From NCBI GenBank assembly GCA_036873135.1, contig JAPTYO010000009.1, positions 36,348,756 to 36,412,755 of the forward strand: 64,000 bases of DNA, read 5' to 3'. This stretch comes from Clarkia xantiana subsp. parviflora. Taxonomy: Eukaryota; Streptophyta; Magnoliopsida; Myrtales; Onagraceae. Made by a program: the position numbers and the translations under genes. Below, one piece after another: positions 21,902 to 32,400 of this stretch; position 1 is the stretch's first letter; every line of letters begins with the position of its first letter. The notes beneath the pieces are model-generated. The model saw nothing but the letters and a program-made list of their open reading frames with translations, had not been told where the DNA came from and made no database searches.

Positions 21902-24900
21902 TCAAGCATGGTGTTTCTTCAAGTGTTCGCCACTAAAATAATGCTTTAACGTTCTGCCATCGAGGTCTTCCAACTTGTAAGCATTTGGAGCCGGCATCCC
22001 CACGACCTTATAAGGTCCTTCCCATTTTGGTGACATCTTGTTGATTCGATCCAAAAGGGTGAACTCTTTGCGACGCCAAACCAGCTCCCCGACGGAGAAC
22101 TGTCGGGACTTCACTCGCCGATTGTAGTACCTGGCCGTCGCCAAACGCATTCGAGCTTGGACTTCATCGGCTTCCCGCCTCTTCTCTTCGAGTAAGTCCA
22201 AGTCCAGACGTCTCATCTCATCATTCGTCAGGGGCTCGTAATATCTCATCCGATGGGACGCCACAGCTACCTCCACGGGGGCGACAGCCTCCGTGCCATA
22301 AACGAGGCCAAACGGAGTCTCCCCGGTTGATCGTTTGGGTGTCGTTCTAACAGCCCAAAGCACGTTTTCCAGTTCGTTCAGCCATTTGCCCTTCAAGGCA
22401 TAGACCCTCTTCTTTAGGCTATCCATCACGATCTTGTTGGAGGATTCCACCTGACCGTTAGATTGAGCATGGCGTACAGAAGCTGTCCGATGCTCGATGT
22501 TCAACTCCTCCAGATACTCCCTCACCTGAGAGCCGTTAAACGGTGGACCATTGTCGTTGATCACCACCTTAGGAATCCCGTATCTGGACACAATGTGGGT
22601 CTGGAGGCACTTGACGATCTGATTCCCCGTCGTTCTGGCCAATGCCTTCGCCTCTATCCATTTCGAAAAATAATCAATTGCTACAAGTAAATACTTACAT
22701 TGACCTTGTGCTTGTGGAAGAGGTCCCACCAAGTCGATGCCCCACTGTGCGAATGGCCAAGCGCTCTTGATGGATGTCAGATTAGCGGCCGGAGCCGTGA
22801 TACTCGGGGCGTATCTTTGGCACGCGTCACAGGATCGGACCAACGCCGTTGCTTCCTTGCTCATCGTGGGCCAATAATAGCCCAAGTTCAGCACTTTCCT
22901 CATAATGGATCGGGCCCCTTCATGACAAGCCGCGACCCCTTCATGCACCTCCTTCAGGATTCGATTTGTGTCGGGCTCTGCCACACACTTCAAGTACGGA
23001 GTTGAGAACCAGCCCTTCTTGTATAGCTGATTGTCCAGCATCACATAATTAGCCGCGATCCGACGTATCCCGTCTGCTGCTACTTTATCATCGGGGACTG
23101 CCCCCGTAGTCAGGTAGGCGACTATCGGGGACATCCAAGTCGGCTCTTCCTCCGATCTTGCCTCAATGGCACACGCCTGTGTCGGGTCGATGGTCGATAA
23201 GATCACCTTTTCTAAGAAGTGCACCTTCCGATTTTCTTCCAAGGGTGCCCCCAGGGCAAATTTGCTCAAGGCGTCTGCCTCTACGTTTTCCTCCCTCGGG
23301 ATTGCCTCGATGTCAAAGCTTTTAAAGCTCTCCTTCAAGGTTTCTACCTCTCGTAGATACTTCTTCATTATCGGGCTCCTTGCCTCGTATCGCCCTTGAA
23401 CCTGGTTTACGATCAAAGCTGCATCACACTTCACTCTCAAGTGATCGACTCCCGTGCCTCTAGCAATTTTCAGACCCGTGATAAGAGCCTCATACTCCGC
23501 TTCGTTGTGTGTGGCCTTGAATGTTAAAGCCAAGGCGTATCGGAGCGGTTCGCCTTCACCCGGTGGTATCAACAAAAAGCCCGCTCCTGATCCGTCCGAA
23601 CTCGAGGAGCCATCCGTGTAAATTTCCCAGGTATTTTCTTCGTTTGGCTGTTCTGATTGCTCTGCCCTCTCTGGTTGTTCTTCTGTCGGGACCTCCATGG
23701 TTGCCCCCTCTACAGGGCCCGCTTCTTCTAGATCGGGGGCTGTAGATTCTGCTATAAAATCCGCCAATGCCTGGCCCTTAATGGCCGTTCTTGGAGCGAA
23801 GTGTATTCGAAACTCACTAAGCTCTACTGCCCACTTCACTAATCTCCCCGACGCATCCGGTCGGTTCAAAAAATGCTTCAAAGGCTGGTTCGTCAGCACA
23901 GTAATCTCGTGTGCATGGAAATAAGGCCTTAGCTTCCGAGCAGTAATAATCAACGCAAAGAGGTACTTCTCAACGGCAGGATAATTTAATTCGGACTTGG
24001 CAAACGCCTTGCTTACATAATAGACGGGGACTTGATTACCCTCGACAACCTTCACTAACACAGAGCTAATGGCAAATTCAGAAACAGCCAAATAAAGATA
24101 GAGCGGCTCGCCTGGAACCGGTTTCGCCAACGGCGGGAGGGTGCGAAGGTGCTGCTTGAGTGCTTGGAACGCCTCTTCACACTTGGCGGTCCACTCAAAT
24201 TTTTTGTTGGCCCTCAGAACTTCGAAAAATGGCATTGATCGGTCGCTGGCTTTGGACAGAAAACGATTCATTGCAGCCAGTCGGCCATTCAGCACTTGTA
24301 CTTCCCGATGGTTTATCGGAGACTGCATCTCCTCAATCGCCCTCAGCTTCTCGGGATTCACTTCAATTCCTCTTTGGCTCACCATGAAGCCCAAAAACTT
24401 CCCTGAATAGACTCCGAAGGCGCATTTCGTCGGGTTTAAACGAACTTGATGAAGCCTCATCCGCTCAAACGCCATGGTTAGGTTGTGCACATGATCCTCG
24501 GCTTGTCGGGACTTCACCAGCATATCATCCACGTAAGCCTCCATGGTTTCCCCCAGCATATCTCCGAACACCTTGTTCACCATCCGCTGGTAGGTTGCCC
24601 CAGCATTGATCAACCCGAAAGGCATGACATCGTAGTGATAGATGTCACTGTCTGCGTAGAAAGCTGTGTGGGGAGTGTCTTCCTTGGCCATCTTGATCTG
24701 GTTGTAGCCTGAATACGCATCCATGAAACTCAACAGCTCATGTCCCGACGTGGCATCCACCAGCTGGTCGATTCTCGGGAATGGATAACAGTTCTTCGGG
24801 CAAGCCTTATTCAGGTCGCGGAAATCCACACACATTCGCCATTTCCCGTTAGTCTTCTTCACCAGCACTGGATTAGCAACCCAAGTTTGGAATCGGAGCT

Positions 24901-26134
24901 CTTTAATAAACCCAGCATCGAGCAACCTGCCCACCTCCTGCTGGATCGCGATCTTCTTATCCGTGCCCATCAGACGTCTTTTCTGCGTGATAGGCTTGAT
25001 CGCGGGATCTATCTTCAGCTCGTGTACGATCACATCGGGGCTGATTCCTGGCATATCCCTCGGGGACCAAGCAAACAGCTCCTTGAATTCCTTCAGTAAC
25101 TCAATCAATTCTTGGGCTGTTTTCTCGGTCAAAGCAGACCCGATTTTCACCTTCCTCTGGGGGCCGTCAATCTCGACTTCTTTCAGATCTTCTACGGGGG
25201 CAGGGCGCCTAAACCCCTCTCTAGGATCTGTATCTGTCTGGAGGACAGTCATGGCTTCTCGCCTCCTCCTCCGGGTGGCATTAACATAGCATTTTCGGGA
25301 AGCTACCTGGTCACCCTTGACTTCTCCGACCCCGTGGTCGGTCGGGAACTTCATCTTCTGGTGTAATGTCAAGGCAACCGCCATCAGGGGGTTGATGGTG
25401 GTTCTCCCGATAATCGCGTTGTAAGTCCCCGCGGAATCAACTACCACGAACTCCACGTTCCTCTTTTCTGACTTCCACCCGCTACCAAACTCCACTGGTA
25501 AGGTGATTACTCCTAGCGGATAGGAGGTAGAACCAGAGAACCCAACCATCGGGAAGTTTGCCTCCTTCAGATCTTTCTTCGTTTTTCCCATACCCTCCAG
25601 CGCGTCCATGAATAGAATATCGGAGGAGCTTCCCCCGTCGATCAGAATTCGCTTCATTTCGAAGCCGTCTACATCCAAGGTTACCACCAAGGCGTCGTCG
25701 TGCGGAGTTTCCACGCCTATGAGATCCTCCGACGAAAAGGAGATCACCATTTCTTCCTTCAGGGTCCAGGATCGGGACCTCTTACCTAACACCACCGCCG
25801 TAGGGATTCTAGAGGCGTAAACCTCTCGGGAGGATGAAGTATCACCTCCAGCAGCAAATCCTCCGTGAATCACATTGATAGTGCCCCGTCTCTCCTTGCG
25901 AGCACCGGATGACTCTGGGTCGGTTCTCTTCTTCTTTGGGGATCGATCGCGGGATCGGGAACGGGACCGCGATCGGGACCGAGAGCGGGATCGACACCGC
26001 TTATCCCCGACGAACTCCTTAAGCTTCCCTTTCTGGATCAGCTTTTCGTTCTCCTTCTTCAGCTCCCGACAATGATTAGTGTCGTGACCATTTGCGCGGT
26101 GAAACCGGCAGTAGCGATCCGTGCGAGATCCCAA
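21902..26134 (-). CDS. Intact gypsy pol of A (zinc knuckle, PR, RT, RH, RNH, INT), 1,410 codons
   Basis: The frame is unbroken over 4.2 kb but opens inside gag (first codon TTG), so it has no proper start of its own. Residues 9-22 are the gag zinc knuckle CX2HX4HX4C, and 47-64 an Arg-Ser dipeptide tract. The protease motif LIDGGSS is at 164-170. RT is about 395-585 with FMDAYSGYNQ and the YVDD box at 534-537. The first RNase H (about 675-790) has lost acidic residues (LAVS, LTNQ). A second, RNase H1-like domain is at 836-960 with D841, E880, D904 and D953. The integrase HHCC finger has H1064, H1071, C1102 and C1105, and the DDE triad is about D1134, D1194 and E1230. The tail ends GEHLKKHHA. 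There is no chromodomain. The dual RNase H places it in the Tat lineage. Confidence 0.93.
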   Translation of the reverse strand: MGSRTDRYCRFHRANGHDTNHCRELKKENEKLIQKGKLKEFVGDKRCRSRSRSRSRSRSRSRDRSPKKKRTDPESSGARKERRGTINVIHGGFAAGGDTSSSREVYASRIPTAVVLGKRSRSWTLKEEMVISFSSEDLIGVETPHDDALVVTLDVDGFEMKRILIDGGSSSDILFMDALEGMGKTKKDLKEANFPMVGFSGSTSYPLGVITLPVEFGSGWKSEKRNVEFVVVDSAGTYNAIIGRTTINPLMAVALTLHQKMKFPTDHGVGEVKGDQVASRKCYVNATRRRRREAMTVLQTDTDPREGFRRPAPVEDLKEVEIDGPQRKVKIGSALTEKTAQELIELLKEFKELFAWSPRDMPGISPDVIVHELKIDPAIKPITQKRRLMGTDKKIAIQQEVGRLLDAGFIKELRFQTWVANPVLVKKTNGKWRMCVDFRDLNKACPKNCYPFPRIDQLVDATSGHELLSFMDAYSGYNQIKMAKEDTPHTAFYADSDIYHYDVMPFGLINAGATYQRMVNKVFGDMLGETMEAYVDDMLVKSRQAEDHVHNLTMAFERMRLHQVRLNPTKCAFGVYSGKFLGFMVSQRGIEVNPEKLRAIEEMQSPINHREVQVLNGRLAAMNRFLSKASDRSMPFFEVLRANKKFEWTAKCEEAFQALKQHLRTLPPLAKPVPGEPLYLYLAVSEFAISSVLVKVVEGNQVPVYYVSKAFAKSELNYPAVEKYLFALIITARKLRPYFHAHEITVLTNQPLKHFLNRPDASGRLVKWAVELSEFRIHFAPRTAIKGQALADFIAESTAPDLEEAGPVEGATMEVPTEEQPERAEQSEQPNEENTWEIYTDGSSSSDGSGAGFLLIPPGEGEPLRYALALTFKATHNEAEYEALITGLKIARGTGVDHLRVKCDAALIVNQVQGRYEARSPIMKKYLREVETLKESFKSFDIEAIPREENVEADALSKFALGAPLEENRKVHFLEKVILSTIDPTQACAIEARSEEEPTWMSPIVAYLTTGAVPDDKVAADGIRRIAANYVMLDNQLYKKGWFSTPYLKCVAEPDTNRILKEVHEGVAACHEGARSIMRKVLNLGYYWPTMSKEATALVRSCDACQRYAPSITAPAANLTSIKSAWPFAQWGIDLVGPLPQAQGQCKYLLVAIDYFSKWIEAKALARTTGNQIVKCLQTHIVSRYGIPKVVINDNGPPFNGSQVREYLEELNIEHRTASVRHAQSNGQVESSNKIVMDSLKKRVYALKGKWLNELENVLWAVRTTPKRSTGETPFGLVYGTEAVAPVEVAVASHRMRYYEPLTNDEMRRLDLDLLEEKRREADEVQARMRLATARYYNRRVKSRQFSVGELVWRRKEFTLLDRINKMSPKWEGPYKVVGMPAPNAYKLEDLDGRTLKHYFSGEHLKKHHA

Positions 26135-27507
26135 GAATTCTCCATCCTTCTTTGGGGGGGTACCTGGAGATGCCTTGTCGTTCCATGACCGTCAGTACCT
26201 CCGCCATGGAGCAGTTGAGAGGAATGTCAAGCTCCTCCCGCTTATCCTTCCTTGAAGAACGCCTATCATCCCTTCGATCAGGGCGGCCTCGATTCCGACT
26301 ACTTTCGAGTTTACCCTTCGACTTACGATCGTCGAAAGGTTTAACCGACTGTTTCCCTTTGTTCGACTTTGGGGACTCCAACTCTCCCGCGGCTATCTTT
26401 GACTCCTGGACATCGATTTGCCGTTTTACCCTCTTCTATAGTGCCTCCATATTCCACACAGCCTTTTCAGCTACACTGTGCATTAGGTCGGAACCGTAGG
26501 GGGCCGTTAAGTTCCGGATAAAGGTACGGATGGTTTCTCCCTCTGAGATCTCCTCATCAATCTCTGCCACACTGGCAATGTACCGCTGGTAATAGTGCGC
26601 CAGCGATTCGTCGGGCCTCTGTACCACCTGGGTCAGGGACCTCACACTCTTCAGCAAACGTCTTCGATCCTGGTACTGCTGAATGAACCGGTCGTGCATA
26701 TCTGCCCAGCAAGTGATGCAGCCTGGGGGCAGACTAAAGAACCAGGTCAGGGCTCTTTCTCCAAGTGTGTTCGGGAACAGCGTACACACTATGTCTTCAT
26801 TCGGGGCTCTTCCCAGACATGCCATGAGGTGCTTCTGGACATGACGAACTGGATCTCCTTCACCATCGTACTCCTTTATCGTGGGGATACCCAGCCCTGG
26901 TGGGGCTAGGGTGTCTATGAGTCGGGGAACGAAGGGATGAGTAGATCGATCCCTCAGCTCCGATACCAGCGGCTTCTACTCTCCCATGCAGATGTTCACA
27001 ATCTTTACCACCTGATCGGGGGTGATGGGACCATTCAGGGGAATGGTCCTGTGCTGTACTGGTCCTGGCCCATCAACCACGAATCTCTCAGGCTGAATGG
27101 ACATCCTACTCCTGTCCTAGCCTCGGGGCGGAGCTTCCTGTACGTTCCGAACCTCTGCTGGTGGGGCCACTTCTTCCAACGGGGGCATCTCCTCCTGCCT
27201 CCTCGCAGCCTCTCTCCGATCCAAGAGAGACTCCACGGCTGCCAAAAACATAGGCATGGCTTCTGCCACCGCCCTTGTCAGGTCCGCAGCTGGAGGGGCC
27301 TCCTGCCCCCTATTGCCATGGTGCTGAGCAGCAATGTCTTCGGGACCTTCATTGTGCCCCCCTGTCTGGGAGAGCTCAGCCGGGGGATGGCTCTGGTTTT
27401 CCTCCTGTTCTGGTAATGAATTCAGAGTTGTTGCAGCGGGGTGACGGGAACCACTTGATTGTCCCTGTCTTCTGTGTTGCAGCCGCCATCGATCGAGTAG
27501 AAGGCAT
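26135..27507 (-). pseudogene. Broken gag of A
   Basis: The start ATG at 27507 (MPSTRSMAA) matches B and F. Lesions against B and F are a frameshift near 27480, TAG at about 27117, TAG near 26990 (GAACAG to GAGTAG), TAG near 26437, and one extra base in a C-run (26154-26160, seven instead of six) that shifts the frame just before pol. The central part (about 26825-26440) encodes the retrotransposon gag core (ALTWFFSLPPGCI.. SVRSLTQVVQRPDESL..YYQRY). Gag forms the virus-like particle, so this copy could move only with gag supplied by another element. Confidence 0.9.
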
Positions 27508-27526
27508 ATCAGCTTTTTGTTTGTTT

Positions 27527-27542
27527 CCCACAGACGGCGCCA
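27527..27542 (-). other. Primer binding site of A
   Basis: TGGCGCCGTCTGTGGG on the minus strand, one base inside the 5' LTR edge. Same site as F. Confidence 0.88.
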
Positions 27543-27543
27543 A

Positions 27544-28261
27544 TGTTGGATCACGGTGGAACTCCGGTACGGACTTTGACGGCGATCCTAGCTCCTTCGC
27601 TCCACGTAATCCTACAAGAGGGGATAGACCGGGCGGTGACCCAGAATCCCTCTCCGATGCTTAAATGAGTGCCTAGTACGAACTGGCAAGCAATAATCAC
27701 AAAGGGTATGTAATTCAACGTAAGTGATCTGAGGTGATCTCTTGCCCTTTTATAGGCGAAGAGGTACCTCAGTTACCTAGTGAACCGTTGGGGGTGGTTA
27801 GCCCGTATCCCGCGTATCTCGGGTATGATCCCGCCTATCTAGGCCATGATCTCGCTTATCTCGGCCACGCCCCGCGTATCTCGGCCACGCTCCGTGTATC
27901 TTAACCACGTTACGCGTATCTCGGCCACGCCCCGCGTATCTTGGCCTTATCCTCTGATAACGAGTCCCGACTCCCGTCGGGGACTCCAGAGTTATCTCGT
28001 TTTGTCACCGCTCGGGGCCCCTCGTCATCGTGACAGGGCCAATCGTTCTCAGGGATTCGTCATCGGGGCCTACTTAAAGGCTTCTCATCGGGAGCTTCCA
28101 GCTCATATGTCGAAACCGACTCTGTCGGGACCTTTCATCATCGGGACTCCCATCGCCGGGACCCTTCTCCTGGGTCATCTTGACCTTCATTTGCGGCCTG
28201 GTGGGCCTGTTTGCCGTTTCCTCACCGTTAAAGGGCCTGACGGCTGTAGTCGAACCCATCA
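27544..28261 (-). repeat. 5' LTR of A
   Basis: 718 bp, partner of 19090-19807. A TATAAAAGGG box lies on the minus strand near 27755. Followed on the plus strand by the duplication ATCAC. Confidence 0.96.
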
Positions 28262-28266
28262 ATCAC

Positions 28267-28712
28267 AAGCCTGTTTGTTGAAAGCAAACAAAAGAAACTG
28301 AGGGGTTCTTCTGCGCTTCACCGCAAGAGGTCAAGGGAAGATGCAGAGGAAACGGGATCATCATTTTGGTCCTCAAACGAACATCCGGTGTGATGAACGC
28401 CAATGATAAAGTACAATATATGTCTCTTTTATATCCTCCCAACGCTCTACTTTTATCTCTTAAAGCTTCGTGGATGATCTGGAATTTATGACATTGTGGT
28501 TATTTCTCTTACTATTCAAATTTTTGTTTGAATTCTGGTTATTATTGCTTCAGATTTATTGAATAAAGTAGTTACCATTCGATTCGAAATGTGTTCTGCT
28601 TATCAAGATTAATCGACTCGGGTAGAACCGAGATCGATCTGAAATGTAAGCAAACTGAAGCAATAAGTCTATTGAATAGCTGAATTCAAACAATAACATA
28701 CATTTTATCCTA
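28267..28712 (+). other. H fragment between A and B
   Basis: The first 125 bases continue the gag frame of H. The rest (28396-28707) is AT-rich with no supported frame. TCCTA (28708-28712) is the left target duplication of B. Confidence 0.6.
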
Positions 28713-29430
28713 TGATGGGTTCGACTACAGCCGTCAGGCCCTTTAACGGTGAGGAAACGGCAAACAGACCCACCAGGCCCCAAATGAAGGTCAAGATGAC
28801 CTAGGAGAAGGGTCCCGACGAAGGGAGTCCCGATGATGAAAGGTCCCGACGGAGTCGTTCCCGACAGATGAGCTGGAAGCTCCCGATGAGAAGCCTTTAA
28901 GTAGGCCCCGATGACGAATCCCTGAGAACGATTGGCCCTGTCACGATGACAAGGGGCCCCGAGCGGTGATACAATTAGATAACTCTGGAGTCCCCGACGG
29001 GAGTCGGGACTCGTTACCAGAGGATAAGGCCAAGATACGCGGGGCGTGGCCGAGATACGCAGAACGTGGTTAAGATAAACGGAGCGTGGCCGAGATACGC
29101 GGGGCGTGGCCGAGATAAGCGAGATCATGGCCTAGATAGGCGGGATCACATCCGAGATACGCGGGATACGGGCTAACCACCCCAACGGTTCACCAGGTAC
29201 CTGAGGCATCTCTTCGCCTATAAAAGGGCAAGAGGTCACCTCAGAACATTTTAGGTTGAATTACATACCCTTTGAGATTATTGCTTGCCAGTTCGTATTG
29301 GGCACTCATTTAAGCATCGGAGAGGGATTCTGGGTCACCGCCCGGTCTATCCCCTCTTGCAGGATTGCGTGGAGCAAAGGAGCTAGGATTGCCGTCAAAG
29401 TCCGTACCGGAGTTCCACCGTGATTCAACA
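28713..29430 (+). repeat. 5' LTR of B
   Basis: 718 bp, TGATGGG...CAACA. Contains five copies of a 20-21 bp subrepeat (about 29029-29128) and TATAAAA at 29219-29225. Confidence 0.96.
29219..29225 (+). promoter_or_regulatory. LTR TATA box of B
   Basis: TATAAAAGGG, conserved in A and F LTRs. It is absent from B's own 3' LTR because of a local deletion. Confidence 0.7.
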
Positions 29431-29431
29431 T

Positions 29432-29447
29432 TGGCACCGTCTGTGGG
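29432..29447 (+). other. Primer binding site of B
   Basis: TGGCACCGTCTGTGGG. One G to A change from the site in A and F. Confidence 0.85.
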
Positions 29448-29466
29448 AAGCAAACAAAAAGCTGAT

Positions 29467-32400
29467 ATGCCTTCTACTCGATCGATGGCGGCTGGCAAGC
29501 ACAGAAGACAAGGACAATCTGGTGGTTCCCGCCACCCCGCTGCAACAAACCTGGATTCAGTACCAGAACAGGAGGAAAAGCAGAACCATCCCCCGGCTGA
29601 GCTCTCCCAGACAGGAGGGCATAACGAAGGTCCAGAAGAGATTGCTGCTCAGCACCAGGGCAACAGGGGACAGGAGGCTACCCCAGCTACAGACTTGACA
29701 AGGGCCGTGGCAGAAGCCATGCCCATGTTTCTGGCAGCCGTGGAGGCTCTCTAGGATCGGAGAGAGGCTGCGAGGAGGCAGGAGGAGATTCCCCCGTTGG
29801 AAGAAGTGGCCCCACCAACAGAGGGTCGGAACGCACGGGAAGCCCCGCCCCGAGGCCAGGACAGAAGTAGGGCATCCGGTCAGCCGGAGAGGTTCGTGGT
29901 TGATGGGTCAGGACCAGTACAGCACAGGACCATTCCCCTGAATGGTCCCATCACTCCCGACCAAGTGGTAAAGATCGTGAACATCTGTATGGGAGAACAG
30001 AAGCCGCTGGTGTCGGAGCTAAGGGATCGATCCACTCATCCCTTCGTTCCCCAACTCATCGACACCCTAGCCCCGCCTGGGCTAGGTATCCCCACGATAA
30101 AGGAGTACGATGGCGAAGGAGACCCGGTTCGCCATGTCCAGAAGCACCTCATGGCGTGCCTGGGAAGAGCCCCGAATGAAGACATAGTGTGTACACTGTT
30201 CCCGAACACACTCGGAGAAAGAGCCCTGACCTGGTTCTTCAGTCTGCCTCCAGGTTGCATCACTTGCTGGGCAGATATGCACGACCGATTCATTCAGCAG
30301 TACCAGGGTCGGAGACGTTTATTGAAGAGCGTGAGGTCCCTGACCCAGGTGGTACAGAGGCCCGACAAATCGCTGGCGCACTATTACCAGCGGTACACTG
30401 CCAGTGTGGCAGAGATCGATGAAGAGATCTCGGAAGGTGAGACCATTCGTACCTTCATTCGGAACTTAACGGCCCCCTATGGTTCCGATCTGATGCACAA
30501 CGTGGCTGAGAAAGCTGTGTGGAATATGGAGGCACTACAGAAGAGGGTGAAACGGCAAATCGATGTCCAGGAGTCGAAGATAGCCGCGGGAGAGCTGGAG
30601 CCCCCTAAGTCGAATAAAGGGAAGCAGTCGGTTAAACCTTTAGATGATCGCAAGTCAAAAGGTAAAACCGAAAGCAGACGGAATCGAGGCCGACCTGATC
30701 GAAGGGACGATAGGCGTTCTTCAAGGAAGGATAAGCGGGAGGATCTCGACATTCCTCTCAACTGCTCCATGGCGGAGGTACTGACGGTCATAGAACGACA
30801 AGGTATCTCCAGGTACCCCCCAAAGAAGGATGGAGAATTCTTGGGATCTCGCACGGATCGCTACTGCCGATTTCACCGCGCAAATGGTCACGACACCAAT
30901 AACTGTCAGGAACTGAAGAAGGAGACCGAAAAGCTGATCCAGAAGGGGAAGCTCAAGGAATTTGTCGGGGATAAGCGGTGTCGATCCCGCTCTCGGTCCC
31001 GATCGCGGTCCCGTTCCCGATCCCGCGATCGGTCCCCAAAGAAGAAGAGAACTGATCTAGAGTCATCCGGTGCTCGCAAGGAGAGACGGGGCACTATCAA
31101 TGTGATTCATGGAGGATTTGCTGCTGGAGGTGATACTTCATCCGCCCGAGAGGTCTATGCCTCTAGAATCCTTACGGCGGTGGTGCTGGGTAAGAGGTCC
31201 CGATCCTGGACCTTGAAAGAAGAGATGGTAATCTCCTTTTCATCGGAAGATCTCATAGGCATGGAGACTCCGCACGACGACGCCTTGGTGGTAACCTTGG
31301 ATGTAGACGGGTTTGAGATGAAGCGAATTCTAATCGACGGAGGGAGCTCCTCCGACATTCTATTCATGGACGCGTTGGAGGCTATGGGGAAAACAAAGAA
31401 AGATCTAAAGGAGGCAAACTTCTCGATGGTCGGGTTCTCTGGCTCAACCTCCTATCCGCTAGGAGTAATCACCTTACCAGTGGAGTTTGCTAGCGGGTGG
31501 AAATCAGAAAGGAAGAACATGGAGTTCGTTGTGGTTGATTCCGCGGGAATCTACAACGCGATCATCGGGAGGACTACTATCAACAACCTGATGGCGGTCG
31601 CCTCGACAGTGCACCAGAAGATGAAGTTCCCGACCGACCACGGAGTCGGAGAGGTCAAGGGAAACCAGGTGGCTTCCCGAAAATTTTATGTTAATGCCAC
31701 CCGAAGGAGGAGACGAGAGGCCATGACTGTCCTTCAGACAGACACAGATCCCAGAGAGGAGTTTGGGCGTCCCGCCCCCGTAGAAGATCTGAAAGAAGTC
31801 GAGATCGATGGACCCCAGAGGAAGGTGAAAATCGGGTCTGCTCTGACGGAGGAGACAGCCCATAAATTGGTGGAGTTGCTGAAAGAGTTCAAGGAACTGT
31901 TTGCCTGGTCCCCGAGCGACATGCCAGGAATCAGTCCCGATGTGATCGTACACGAGCTGAAGATAGACCCTACAATCAAGCCTATAACACAAAAAAGGCG
32001 TCCGATGGGCACAGATAAGAAGACCGCGATCCAGCAGGAGGTGGGCAGGTTGCTCGACGCTGGGTTTATTAAAGAGCTCCGATTCCAAACTTGGGTTGCT
32101 AATCCGGTGCTGGTGAGGAAGACTAACGGGAAATGGCGAATGTGTGTGGATTTCCGCGACCTAAATAAGGCCTGCCCAAAGGACTGTTATCCGCTCCCGA
32201 GAATCGACCAGCTGGTGGATGCTACATCGGGACATGAGCTGTTGAGTTTCATGGATGTGTATTCAGGCTACAACCAGATCAAAATGGCCAAGGAAGACGC
32301 TCCCCACACAGCGTTCTACGCAGATAGTGACATCTACCACTACGATGTCATGCCTTTCAGGTTGATCAATGCTGGGGCAACCTACCAGCGGATGGTGAAC

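Larger units (their letters stand above)
19090..28261 (-). mobile_element. Ty3-gypsy (Tat-type) retrotransposon A, family 1, complete
   Basis: 9,172 bp, flanked by ATCAC (19085-19089 and 28262-28266). Both LTRs are 718 bp with TG..CA ends and differ at about 20 positions by eye. Read on the minus strand the order is 5' LTR (27544-28261), primer binding site, broken gag, intact pol, a tandem array, a shortened antisense gene on the plus strand, and 3' LTR (19090-19807). It interrupts the gag of H. Confidence 0.97.
18591..28395 (+). pseudogene. Ty1-copia gag of H, split by element A
   Basis: From about 18595 one frame reads through gag-like sequence: a Trp-rich start (MDWDGW), then a block at 18761-18907 with the RACKVI..L and ALQLW...RFGG pattern typical of copia gag (UBN2-like). 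Stops occur in this frame near 18679, 18697, 18718 and 18908. The frame stays open to the A insertion (19089) and continues in phase after it (28267) through a basic KR-rich segment to TGA TGA near 28390. No zinc knuckle is visible. The frame continuity across A's duplication is direct evidence. The gag assignment rests on pattern and position. Confidence 0.65.

Noticed and set aside
22000..22100. Integrase chromodomain in A
   Set aside because: The C-terminal tail is short and ends GEHLKKHHA, with no chromodomain pattern, in line with Tat-type elements.
24740..25099. Long plus-strand frames opposite A's pol, and minus-strand frames opposite pol of B and F
   Set aside because: Shadows of a well supported pol frame with no motifs of their own.
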